Below, in pieces: positions 41,083 through 50,736 of a stretch of DNA of 64,000 nucleotides. Made by a program: the position numbers and the translations under genes. This stretch comes from an uncultured Clostridium sp. Its GTDB lineage: Bacteria > Bacillota_A > Clostridia > TANB77 > CAG-508. The stretch is from assembly GCA_948466265.1 (NCBI GenBank), contig CAOJZU010000004.1:1-64000 (forward strand), written 5' to 3'. How positions within the stretch are numbered: position 1 is the first letter of the stretch; every line of letters starts with the position of its first letter. A model generated the notes under the pieces. The model ran no database searches. It was given only the letters and a program-made list of their open reading frames with translations, and was not told where the DNA came from.

Positions 41083-42462
41083 TTAGTTGTTGCTGCGCAA
41101 AGGGCAATAATAATTACACTTTGCAGATTCATTACGAATTGCCTTACAAGCTTTAGAATTCCATATTTCATTCCAGTTATCAGTAATCATATTGCCAAGT
41201 ACCTCATCACTGAGCCAGCTTTGACAAGGAACAACGGAACCATCAGGAGCAATTGCCATGTTAGAAAGACACGCTCCACACATAGGAATTGTGAGTCCAA
41301 GTTCTCTAATCTGTTCTTCAGAAAGCCACCCCGGACTAGTAAATGCAATTTCCATATCGTTTTCAGCACAAAACTTTGTTGCCTCTTTAAGTACCTCATA
41401 CAATTCTTCTTCAGAAAGCTGTGTATTTTTCGAGACATCTAAAGTCGCATTTCCAGTAATAATTAATCCACTACAAGTAACATACTGAATTCCTAATTCT
41501 TTCAAGAACTGAAGCGTCTTAGCATACTCCTTGTTAATACTACACAACGGTGTATTAATTGATACATTAAGATTAGCATTAAGCGCATTTCTAATTCCTC
41601 TCAGAGTCTTATCGTACATTTTAGCCCCTACAAGCTGATTGTGAATAAAAGGATCATAGCTATAAAATGTAATCTGAACACAGTCTAGACTAGCTTTGAA
41701 CAACTGCTTGCAGAGTTCTTCTGTGAGATTGATCCCATTGGTGTTAAGGCGTGTAACCAGCTTTTTAGCGTAAGATACAAGCTCAACCAAGTCATTTCTT
41801 CTGGTAGGCTCTCCACCAGTAAAAGTAACCTGTGCAATACATGCATCATAGCACTTGTCTATCACGTCTTTCCACTGTTTAGTAGAAATTTCAGACACCT
41901 CGGCTTCAGGCTGACCAGCAGCATAACAATGCAGACACTTTTGATTGCAGTTCCAGCATCCATCTTTCATCATAGAGCTTATCATCAGATCCATACGATG
42001 AGGTGCCCTCATAAAAGGAGCATAATCACCAACAGACATGTAACCAATCTCTTCCTTAATAGGCTTACCATAAGCAATATCAGTAAAAAGTCCTACCATA
42101 TTCTTAAGGTCGTCTACAAGAACTTCCTTGTTGGTTTTGTAGTATACTTTGTGTACTTCATTAACAGTTTTTCGAATCACATGCTCGATGTTGATTTCAG
42201 TAATAGTAGTTCCTGCAAATTTGTCTAGCTGAACAATAAATTCGTTCAACAGTACTGCATAAGAACGGTTAACAGGTACATAGTACTGACCATTCAAAAT
42301 GGCCACAGACGGATACTTATCGATTCCGTTAGTTTCATTCTTTTTCACACCCATTTGGGGCGGAATCAAATGAATTCGCACAGCACCTGGTCCTTCCGGA
42401 TTAAGTGTTGCATGCGCAACAGAGTTCATTTTGCGGCAATAAATCCATTCCCGTACATTCAT
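41083..42462 (-). CDS. Radical SAM/SPASM-domain protein, 459 aa
   Basis: The radical SAM cluster motif is CNQKCLHCY (CX3CX2C, near residue 157), followed by FTGGEPTRR. A C-terminal SPASM region holds CGAC, VPCQSW and late cysteines (CNYYCP) for auxiliary Fe-S clusters. Such enzymes install thioether, C-C or related cross-links in peptides. The start at 42462 (MNVREW) follows AAGGAGG. Codon 4 is an in-frame CGG (42451-42453) that must be Arg. It precedes the Cys-rich membrane protein gene by 26 bp. Confidence 0.88.
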   Translation of the reverse strand: MNVREWIYCRKMNSVAHATLNPEGPGAVRIHLIPPQMGVKKNETNGIDKYPSVAILNGQYYVPVNRSYAVLLNEFIVQLDKFAGTTITEINIEHVIRKTVNEVHKVYYKTNKEVLVDDLKNMVGLFTDIAYGKPIKEEIGYMSVGDYAPFMRAPHRMDLMISSMMKDGCWNCNQKCLHCYAAGQPEAEVSEISTKQWKDVIDKCYDACIAQVTFTGGEPTRRNDLVELVSYAKKLVTRLNTNGINLTEELCKQLFKASLDCVQITFYSYDPFIHNQLVGAKMYDKTLRGIRNALNANLNVSINTPLCSINKEYAKTLQFLKELGIQYVTCSGLIITGNATLDVSKNTQLSEEELYEVLKEATKFCAENDMEIAFTSPGWLSEEQIRELGLTIPMCGACLSNMAIAPDGSVVPCQSWLSDEVLGNMITDNWNEIWNSKACKAIRNESAKCNYYCPLRSNN

Positions 42463-42555
42463 TGTTGTCTCCTCCTTATTGATAAATAATGATATGTAGT
42501 TACTCGGAAAGAAGTTATCACCTCTTTCCATATGTTTACAAAAACATATGATATT

Positions 42556-42584
42556 ATTTTATCACAATTTTACATAAAGTTCAA
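42556..42584 (-). promoter_or_regulatory. Promoter of the radical SAM operon with TTTATGTAA spacer box
   Basis: On the minus strand TTGAAC, a 17-bp spacer containing TTTATGTAAAATTGTGA, then TAAAAT. Confidence 0.7.
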
Positions 42585-42616
42585 TATATATTTGCCTTTA
42601 TGTCTTCCATATTACT

Positions 42617-42657
42617 TTAAAAAAGCCACGGACCGAAGCACAGCTTCGTCCCGCGAC
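42617..42657 (-). terminator. Terminator after the histidine kinase gene
   Basis: On the minus strand a GC-rich hairpin (GACGAAGC / GCTTCGGTC arms) is followed by GCTTTTTT. The GC-rich arms stand out from the AT-rich surroundings. Confidence 0.65.
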
Positions 42658-42739
42658 TGTGAAGATTGGGTCTCTAGCCCTCTAGCAGGATTTCTCCTAC
42701 TTCAATTTATGTACTATTGTACATCATTTATATATTTTA

Positions 42740-44895
42740 TTACATATTCTGTTTTATGTCAAATTCTAATTCTACCTTAAACAAATCACCATCAATTTTT
42801 ATCTCAAACTCTCCCCCCTGTAAATTTGTGAGACTTTTCGATATTGAAAGTCCGAAGTCCAGATCCTTCTGTTGTTCTTGATTTATCACCTCTCACAAAC
42901 CTTTGCATAAGCTCACTTTCGCTGATATTTAGTTTTTGTTCAGATATGTTTTTTACTTCTATTTTGACTTTTTCTGACTTTTCTGAAACATCTATATATA
43001 CTCTTGAATTCTTCAAAGCATATTTAGATACATTACTAAATATGTTTTCTATAACTCTGTACATATATCTACTATCTGCTTCTATAAATATTTCTTCTTT
43101 TGGAATCTCCGAAATAATTTCCAAATTCTTTTCTTTAAACTTATCCTCAAATTCTCCTGTAGTTTGATTTATAAGTTCTCCTATATTTAAAGATTCTAAG
43201 TTTAATTTTACATTTCCTGATGATGCTTTTGATGCTTCAACTAAATCTTCTGTTAATCTTTTTAGTCTATGTGATTTTGACTCTAGTATTTCTATATATT
43301 CTTTTAGCTTTTCGTTTTCGATATTTTCTCTTTTTATTAAATCAACATAGTTTATAATTGAAGTTAATGGAGTTTTTATATCATGAGATACATTTGTTAT
43401 AAGTTCTGTTTTTAATCTCTCACTCTTAATTCCTTCTTCTACTGCATTTTCAAAACCATTAGATATATCATTTATATAATTTACCGTTTGTTTAAATTCT
43501 TTTGTAAATCTTTTTTCATCTAATCTCTCTTTATTATTTCCTTCATAAATCTCTTTTAGCATTTCTTCTATTTTCTTAAAGCAATTAATTCTTTGTATAA
43601 TTTGATAAAATATATATACAGTTATTCCTATATCAATAAATATTGCTATTCCGCTAGCTCCATCAAATATTGTAAACATAAGTATCATGGTGAACAAGTA
43701 TATTAGGCTATATCCTATTATTTTCCATGTAACATTTAATCTTTCTGTAAATGTATCAAGTCCTTTTTTTAGTTTTATAAATATTTTTTTGCATATTCTT
43801 AATACTCTATATGTTATACTATTTTTTATTATAGTTTTTGCTTTTATTCTTTTTATAATACTTGTCATTCCTATCATAAATAGCACATAAATTAATAAGT
43901 ATTCTGTAATAATTGCACTTAAATACAATTTATAGTATATGGTTTGAGTTCCATAAAAATTATCTACTAAAATTACAATTAGTCCTATAACAGCTAGTAT
44001 AATTGAAATTAATATTTCAATAGGTATTTTATCTATATCATTTAAGTCTATTCCTTCTTTTCCTTTTTTATATCCAACTGATATTACAAGATATATAGAC
44101 ATAACTGCTGCAAGTACACCGCAAATCGGAACTGATATATAGATTATATTTTCAAAATGTTGTAAAGTATTTAAAATTCCTACTATATATGTAGCATATG
44201 ATCCTAAATTAAATTGTTCTTCATAAGTCATATATATTTCAAAATCTTCTATACTGTAATTCACATATATTAAATCTTCAAGATCAGCTCTAGAAAATGA
44301 TGTGTCTGTTTTTACATCAACAATTGCTCCAGTATATAAATCTACAGACTCTTTTCCATAATCATCAAGCTCTTTATAATATTCACTTTCTGAATAATAG
44401 TATTCTCCTATAAATGTATTTTTGTAATTTTCCCAAGTATATTCCAAAATGTTTGTGTCTGCTTGTACTTCTCCTGATAATATAGATATTTTTTTACCAG
44501 GTTGATTTTCTATGTACTTTTTCATTTCTTCTATACTATATAAAGAAGGATATCCAATATTTGTATATACTTTATTTCTTGGCAAATATCTAATAACAAA
44601 ATTACAATTTTTTAGATATGAAAACTCATTTCCTTTTATTGTTGTGTAATATATCCTTATATCATCTTCTCCTTTAATATAGTTTTTATTATCATTATGA
44701 ATTAGCGTATGAATTTCAGAGCGTAATGTATTCATATAATAATCTGCAAAGTCTTCACTTTCAAAATACTCTTTATTTAATTCATTATTATAGTTTTCTT
44801 TGTTTATGCTATAAAACATTGCCATTATGACATTTCCGAATGAGTACTGGAAGCATTATATAAGATATGATTTTTAATATTCTACTTTCTTTCAT
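42740..44895 (-). CDS. Membrane sensor histidine kinase (two CGG shift codons)
   Basis: 717 aa corrected. An N-terminal TM, an extracytoplasmic sensor (about residues 35-230), several more TM segments (to about 400), then HisKA with the H-box HDIKTPLTSI and a HATPase domain (N-box ENIFSNVSKYAL). CGG shift codons are at 44836-44838 (Gly20 in LPVLIGNVIM, inside the first TM) and 42852-42854 (Gly681 in GSGLGLSISKS, the ATP-lid G-box). The second is essential for ATP binding. Partner regulator gene directly upstream. Confidence 0.93.
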
Positions 44896-44917
44896 TATAA
44901 TTTAGGCAGACCTTTCC

Positions 44918-45613
44918 TCATATATTTTCTATTTTATAACCTATTCCCCAAATTACTTTTAAATATTTAGGGTCTTTGGGGTTTATTTCAATTTTTTCTC
45001 TTATGTGCCTTATATGTACTGCAATGATATTATCTGCACCATATGCCTCATCTTCCCATACATTTTCATATATTTGGTCTATTGAATATACTATTCCTTT
45101 ATTTTTTGTTAAGAATTTTAAAATATTAAATTCTGTTGGGGTAAGTTTTACTTCTTTTCCTTCTACTATTACTTTTTTTAAGTCATCATCTATTATAAGC
45201 TCTCCTGATTTATATATTTTGCTACTCTCTTCATCAGCCATTATTCCAAGTTTTGTATATCTTCTAATACCTGAATTAACTCTTGCAATTAGCTCTAATG
45301 GATTAAATGGTTTTGTTACATAGTCATCTGCACCTAAGTTTAATCCTTTTATCTTATCTTCATCTTCTGATTTAGCAGATAGCATAATAACTGGGATTGT
45401 TCTTTCTTTTCTTATTTCTTCTATTGTTTCTATTCCATCTTTTACAGGCATCATTATGTCTAATATTATTAAATGTATTGTGTTTTCTTTTAATACTTTT
45501 AAGCATTCTTCTCCATTATATGCTTTAAGTACATTGTAATTTTCTTTTACAAGATATATTTCTATTGCTTTTACTATTTCTTTATCATCGTCACAAACTA
45601 ATATATTGTACAT
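44918..45613 (-). CDS. OmpR-family response regulator
   Basis: 231 aa: receiver domain with the phospho-acceptor Asp in LDIMMPVKDG and the Lys in TKPFNP, then a winged-helix DNA-binding domain (LTPTEFNILKFL, ENVWEDEAYG). It is transcribed with the histidine kinase 22 bp downstream. Intact with no CGG. The regulon is unknown. Confidence 0.95.
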   Translation of the reverse strand: MYNILVCDDDKEIVKAIEIYLVKENYNVLKAYNGEECLKVLKENTIHLIILDIMMPVKDGIETIEEIRKERTIPVIMLSAKSEDEDKIKGLNLGADDYVTKPFNPLELIARVNSGIRRYTKLGIMADEESSKIYKSGELIIDDDLKKVIVEGKEVKLTPTEFNILKFLTKNKGIVYSIDQIYENVWEDEAYGADNIIAVHIRHIREKIEINPKDPKYLKVIWGIGYKIENI

Positions 45614-45713
45614 ATTTTCTCCATCCCTTTTTATATATTTTTAATAGTATTATTATATCAGAAATTATATTAAGAAAAAAGGTATTAAATATTAATTTTT
45701 TATTAATAGAGAA

Positions 45714-45746
45714 AAAAGACTAGGTGGTCTACACCTAGTCGAACTT
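45714..45746 (-). terminator. Terminator of the ffh operon
   Basis: On the minus strand GACTAGGTG / CACCTAGTC hairpin followed by TTTTTT, just after rplS. Confidence 0.85.
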
Positions 45747-45758
45747 TTGTTTTTATTC

Positions 45759-46352
45759 TTATTCTTCTGTCTTTGTATCTTCATCTTCAGCTGTATCTTT
45801 TACTTCTTCTACTTTTTCTTCTGATACTGTATCAACAGTTTCTTCTACAACAGAAGCTTCAGTTTCTACTGCTGGTGCTTCTTCTGGTGCTACTGCCTCT
45901 GACACTTCTTCTACTACTTGAACTTCCTCAGCAACTGGAGTTTCTTCTACTTCTGGAACTTCTTCTATCATTTCTTCCTTTAAGATTTGTTCCTTAGTTT
46001 CAATCCTTGCTCCAACTTTTTCTTTAGTTCTAGCAGATTTTCCTAATCTATCTCTTAAATAGAATAATTTAGCACGTCTTGCTTTACCTACCCTTACAAC
46101 TTCAACTTTCTCAACATTAGGTGAATGTAAAAGGAATGTTTTTTCAACACCTACTCCATAAGAAATTTTTCTTACTGTAAATGTTTCATTTACCCCTCCA
46201 CCTTGTTTTTTAATAATTATTCCTTCGAAAACCTGTATTCTTTCACGGTTTCCTTCTTTTACTTTAACATGAACTTTTACTGTATTACCAACATCTAATA
46301 CTGGTACTTTTGATTTTAATTGTTCATGTTCAATAGCTTTTATAACGTCCAT
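45759..46352 (-). CDS. rplS: 50S ribosomal protein L19 with acidic C-terminal extension
   Basis: Residues 1-115 are a normal L19 ([34 protein letters not shown]). Residues from about 120 to 197 form a Glu/Val-rich extension (repeats of EEVPEVEE type) not found in typical L19 of about 115 aa. The extension is in one frame with a proper stop, so it is real coding sequence or has been tolerated. Last gene of the ffh operon. Intact. Confidence 0.93.
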   Translation of the reverse strand: MDVIKAIEHEQLKSKVPVLDVGNTVKVHVKVKEGNRERIQVFEGIIIKKQGGGVNETFTVRKISYGVGVEKTFLLHSPNVEKVEVVRVGKARRAKLFYLRDRLGKSARTKEKVGARIETKEQILKEEMIEEVPEVEETPVAEEVQVVEEVSEAVAPEEAPAVETEASVVEETVDTVSEEKVEEVKDTAEDEDTKTEE

Positions 46353-46395
46353 TTAATTTTCTCCTTTCTTTCTTTGCCAATACTTTTAGGTTTAA

Positions 46396-47065
46396 TCACC
46401 ATTTTATTTTATCTGGTCTTTTTTTACTTGTTATTTCTAAAGATTTTTCTTTTCTCCATTTTTCTATATTTTGGTGATTACCGGCTAAGTAAAACTTCTG
46501 GAACTTTCATTCCATGAAATTCTTCTGGTCTTGTATATTGTGGATACTCTAGCAAGCCATCTTTTGCAAAGCTTTCTTCTTCTCTAGATTCTTTTGCTAT
46601 TACTCCATCCACATATCTTGATACTGTATCTACAAGTACCATTGCAGGTATTTCCCCACCTGTTAAAACATAGTCTCCTATGGATATTTCCTCGTCTACA
46701 ATTTCATCTATAACTCTTTGGTCAATTCCCTCATAATGTCCACAAATAAGTATAATATGTTCTTCCTTGCTTAATTCTTCTACTTTTTTTTGATTTAATG
46801 TACTTCCTTTAGGTGAAAGGTAAATTACTTTACTTTTATCCATTTTTACAGATTCATATGCATCATATACAACATCTGGCATCATAACCATTCCAGCTCC
46901 ACCGCCATATGGTGTATCGTCAACTTTTTTATGCTTATTCTTTGAAAAGTCTCTTATATTTACAAATTCTGTTTGTATAAGCCCTTTATTCTCTGCACGT
47001 CTTAATATACTTGTATTTAGACCTGTAAACATTTCTGGAAAAAGTGTTAAAATACTAAACTTCAT
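46396..47065 (-). CDS. trmD: tRNA (guanine-N1)-methyltransferase TrmD (one CGG shift codon)
   Basis: Makes m1G37 in tRNA, which itself prevents +1 frameshifting; 222 aa corrected. It carries ILTLFPEMF, GGGAGMVM and the trefoil-knot segment SIGDYVLTGGE. The CGG shift codon at 46481-46483 (Gly195) restores the conserved end PEVLLSGNHQNIEKWR. In the zero frame CGG is followed at once by TAA, which would remove that C-terminal helix. Overlaps rimM by 11 bp. Confidence 0.95.
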
Positions 47066-47577
47066 CTTTTTCTTTTAATCCTTCCAATAAATGAACTATC
47101 ATTTTTTTGTTTTCTACATCTACGCTTTTTATAACATCACCTATTGCAGGGAGTAGTGTTTGCTTTCCAAGTTCATCTTTTACAACATATACATCATTGC
47201 TTCCTGTTGGAAATACATCTACTAGATTTCCTAAATGTTTTCCGTTCGTCTGTTATAACTTCCATACCTATTAAATCTACTATGAAATAACTATCTTTTG
47301 GAAGTTTTACTGCATCTTTTCTGTCTATCTTTATATAACAATTTTTATATTCTAAAGTATCATTTATATCGTCTATCCCTTTAAGCTTTAGTAAAACTAA
47401 CTTATTTTGATATTTTACTTCTTCAATTTCCATTTTTATAAGTTTTCTATCTTTTTCGATATATACATTATTTAATTTGCTGTACCTTTTCATATCATCT
47501 GTATATGGTACAACCTTAAAGAAACCTTTTATCCCATATGAGTTAACTATTTGACCTATTTCTAATAAGTTATCCAT
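47055..47577 (-). CDS. rimM: 16S rRNA processing protein RimM (one CGG shift codon)
   Basis: Assembly factor for the 30S head, 173 aa corrected. It starts MDNLLEIGQIVNSYGIKG (IGxIxxxxGIkG motif) and has a PRC-barrel C-terminal half. The CGG shift codon is at 47242-47244 (Gly112 in ITDEGKHLGNLVDVF), at the start of the PRC barrel. Literal reading loses the whole C-terminal domain. Part of the ffh operon. Confidence 0.93.
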
Positions 47578-47594
47578 TTTGGATCTCCTTAAAT

Positions 47595-47826
47595 TTAATC
47601 AATAAATTCAATTGTAACTTTCTTTTGTTCTTTGGTACCAATTGCTTTAAAAATTGTTCTTATAGCTTTTGCAATTCTACCCTCTTTTCCAATTACACGA
47701 CCCATATCACCGCTTTGCTACTTTTACTTCAAATATTATGCTACCTTTTGTTCCTTTTTCTTCAATTTGAATACTAGCTTTGTCTTCGATAAGAGCCTCA
47801 ATAACCGTTCTTAAACTTTCTTTCAT
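47595..47826 (-). CDS. khpA: KH-domain RNA-binding protein KhpA (one CGG shift codon)
   Basis: 76 aa corrected (YlqC family). The KH loop GDMGRVIGKEGR contains the CGG shift codon at 47710-47712 (Gly39), which is the first Gly of the motif. In the zero frame CGG is followed by TGA, so the literal product stops just before the RNA-binding loop. It sits in its classical place between rpsP and rimM. Confidence 0.92.
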
Positions 47827-47839
47827 TGTCTTTACCTCC

Positions 47840-48070
47840 TTATGCCTTCTCTATTAATGCCTTAACAGTGTCAGTAGGTTTAGCTCCATTTTTTATCCAT
47901 TCATTGCATTTTTCTTTATCAAGAGTTATAACAGCTGGATCTTTCATAGGGTCAAATGTTCCAATTTGCTCTATTATTTTTCCATCTCTTGGTGATCTAG
48001 AATCTGCAACTACTATATGATAGAAAGGTGCTTTCTTTTTTCCTATTCTTTGTAATCTGATTTTTACCAT
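47840..48070 (-). CDS. rpsP: 30S ribosomal protein S16
   Basis: 76 aa: [39 protein letters not shown]. Normal family length. Ffh operon. Intact; its Gly codons carry no extra bases. Confidence 0.97.
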   Translation of the reverse strand: MVKIRLQRIGKKKAPFYHIVVADSRSPRDGKIIEQIGTFDPMKDPAVITLDKEKCNEWIKNGAKPTDTVKALIEKA

Positions 48071-48121
48071 TTTGTATATTTCCCTCCTCTTTAAAATTAA
48101 TATATTTTTAAAATTTAATAA

Positions 48122-49477
48122 CTATATTTTAAGGTTCTTTAAGTCATTCATATCTAGTCCGTTCAGTGCCTTTTTCATTCCACCTTTTTTACTTTTCATT
48201 TGTTTCATCATTTTCTGTGTCATTTCAAAAGACTTCATGAATTTATTTAAATCTTGGACCTTAGTGCCTGAACCTTTTGCTATTCTTTGTCTTCTACTTC
48301 CATTTAATATTTTTGGATTTCTCCTTTCTTGCCCAGTCATAGAACAAATCATAGCTTCTATTTTTATAAATTCATTATCATCAACTTTTATATCCCCAAG
48401 TTTATTTGCACCTGGTAACATTTTAAGTATAGACGAAAATGAACCCATCTTTTTTATTTGTCTTAATTGCGCTAAATAATCGTCTAAATCAAATTCTTTT
48501 TTCTTAAGTTGTTTTTCAAGTTCGGCTGCTTCTTCTTCATTAAATGCTTCTTCTGCCTTTTCTATTATTGATAGTACATCTCCCATGCCTAGAATTCTTT
48601 CAGCCATTCTATCTGGATAAAACACTTCAATATCACTTAATTTTTCTCCTGAACCGTGCAAATTTTATTGGTCTTCCTGTAACTTTTTTTACAGAAAGAG
48701 CAGCACCACCTCTTGTATCTCCATCTAGTTTTGTAAGAATTACTCCATCTATTCCCAGTTTCTCATTAAAAGTTTCTCCTACATTCACAGCGTCTTGACC
48801 TGTCATACTATCTACAACAAGCAATATTTCATGAGGTTTTACATTTTGTTTTATATTTTTTAGTTCTTGCATTAGCTCTTCATCTATGTGTAATCTTCCT
48901 GCTGTATCTAATATTACAATATCATTTAATTTAGACATTGCTATATTCATTGCTTGTTTTGCTATATGAAGTGGATCTTTTGAATCTTCATTTGCAAAAA
49001 CTGGTATTCCGAAGTGAACCTCCTACAACTTGAAGTTGCTTTATAGCTGCTGGCCTATATACATCACATGCAACAAGCAATGGCTTTTTTCCTTGTTTTC
49101 TTAAAAAATTTGCAAGTTTTCCAGCTGTTGTTGTCTTACCAGATCCTTGAAGTCCGAACAAGCATTATAACTGTTGGCGGATTTGGAGTAAATGCTATTT
49201 TGCTTTCTTCTCCACCAAGAAGTTCTACTAACTCATCTTTTACAATTTTTATTACTTGTTGTCCTGGAGTTAACGATTTTAAGACGTCTTGACCTAAGGC
49301 TTTTTCTTCTATAATAGAGATAAATTCTTTTACTATTTTGTAGTTTACATCTGCTTCTAAAAGTGCAAGCTTTACTTCTCTTAAAATTTCTTTTAGGTCA
49401 CCTTCAGTAATTCTAGCCTTACCTCTAAGCTTTCTTGTAATATTTTGTAGTCTACTAGATAGCCCTTCAAACGCCAT
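48122..49477 (-). CDS. ffh: Signal recognition particle protein Ffh (three CGG shift codons)
   Basis: SRP GTPase, corrected length 450 aa, typical of the family. N domain ([13 protein letters not shown]), G domain with the P-loop [19 protein letters not shown] and [10 protein letters not shown], and a Met-rich M domain ([16 protein letters not shown]). CGG shift codons are at 49154-49156 (Gly108, first residue of the P-loop), 49009-49011 (Gly156 in GGSLGIPVF) and 48654-48656 (Gly274 in [13 protein letters not shown]). I start at the ATG at 49477 (MAFEGL). It targets membrane proteins co-translationally. Confidence 0.97.
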
Positions 49478-49492
49478 AATCAATCTCTCCTT

Positions 49493-49841
49493 CTATACTA
49501 CGCATTTTAATTCTTGCATAACATTATTTATGATAGCTGTTATTTCTTCATCAGTGTACTTAGTTTGGATTTCTGATAATTCAGATAATATCTTCTGTAT
49601 TTGTTTTTCTTGTCTTTGTACTTTTTTCATAATTCCAAGTTTTTCCTCTAATCCGAAAAAGTCTCTTCTCTCCTTTCTGAATACTATCTTTTACGGCTTG
49701 CCTCGTTATTCCTAAATCCTCTGCAACTTCTGCAAGAGATAGATTATTGTTATAATATAGGTCTAATATATCTTGCTGTTTTTCTGTAAGTAATTCTCCA
49801 TATATGTCACATAGCAAACCGATTTCAACATTTTTATCCAT
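49493..49841 (-). CDS. ylxM: YlxM-family DNA-binding protein (one CGG shift codon)
   Basis: 115 aa corrected, HTH protein accompanying ffh in Bacillota: LTEKQQDILDLYYNNNLSLA and ITRQAVKDSIQKGEKRL. The CGG shift codon at 49653-49655 (Gly63 in RLFGLEEKLGIMKK) connects the HTH to its C-terminal helix. The family is linked to SRP gene regulation. The gene lies 15 bp upstream of ffh. Confidence 0.9.
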
Positions 49842-49926
49842 ACTTCACCTCGTGTATATGTAATGCTATACTACTTTACACTATTTTTCCTAATTTGTCA
49901 AGGGTTTTTGGGGATTTTTTATTAAT

Positions 49927-50002
49927 TACGCCAATGGGGACGTAGATAAATGGCACAAAAATGTGCCATTTATCTACGTCCCCATTGGCTCACATTGGCG
50001 TA
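49927..50002. repeat. REP-like palindrome, 27-bp arms
   Basis: A 27-bp arm starting GCCAATGGGGACGTAGATAA (49930-49956) and its perfect complement (49963-49989) flank AAAAAT. Further out, TACGCCAATG (49927-49936) matches CATTGGCGTA (49993-50002). The GGGGAC...GTCCCC form is like REP sequences mobilised by Y1/RAYT transposases in Bacillota. No transposase is present in this window. It lies between yunB and ylxM and could also act as a terminator. Confidence 0.75.
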
Positions 50003-50009
50003 GTTACTT

Positions 50010-50728
50010 TTATTCAATTACATCTATTGCATTATTTACATCCATTCCTTCCAAGTTATAGTATGTTGATGGAATAAGTCCTACTATCACATTTTCTATA
50101 AGCAATACTTCGTTTTTTATTGTCTCATCTACAACACTATATGGGGTTAGAATACTTGCTGTGCATGATACATCCAAATATATTCTATGTATTGTCTGAT
50201 TTATTCCAGCATTTTCAAATTCAGATCTAACTTTAGTCTCCACTGTTCCAGTGTTTGTAAGTTTTATAGGGATATCTGGTCCTATTCCTGATAAAATTCT
50301 AATTCCTGTTAAGCTTCCGAAGCTTTATATCAGCTATATTTTCATCATCATTTATTAGTTCTTTTTGTATTTTTGCTGCGACATCTGATGTTATTTCATT
50401 TATTGTAATTGCATTTGATTGAAGCATTGTGATATTTCCTTTTTCGTCTTTATATATTTTAACAAAATCATCATATGTATAATTTTTCATAACTTTTGTT
50501 GCCTCATTATTTGCAATAAGTGTTGCTTTTGCTTTTGCAGTATCGCTACATACTTTGTTTAATATGGGTGATATTGCCCTTATTTCCAATCCTAAGGTAA
50601 TTAATGCAATAATTAGTATAGTTACTACATTAAAAGCAAGTTTTCTTTTAAGGCTAATTTTCCCGTTTGGAAACCCTCCCCTTCCGCATAGGAAATTTTA
50701 TTCTTTTTCTTGTATATATTTTATCCAT
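50010..50728 (-). CDS. yunB: Sporulation protein YunB (two CGG shift codons)
   Basis: 238 aa corrected. One TM segment (about residues 30-48) and the family motifs GSLTGIRILSGIGPDIPIKL and FENAGINQTIHRIYLDVS. CGG shift codons are at 50684-50686 (Gly15, after the P-site ATG) and 50317-50319 (Gly137 in DIKLGSLTG). The first lies in the cytoplasmic N-terminus and links the start MDKIYTRKRIKF to the TM segment. YunB is a sigma-E-dependent sporulation protein in Bacillus; exact role unclear. Confidence 0.9.
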
Positions 50729-50736
50729 ATCATATT

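Noticed and set aside
42625..42656. tRNA-like fold in the GC-rich stretch after the histidine kinase gene
   Set aside because: There is only one stem, no cloverleaf and no TTC loop. The T run on the minus strand fits a terminator.
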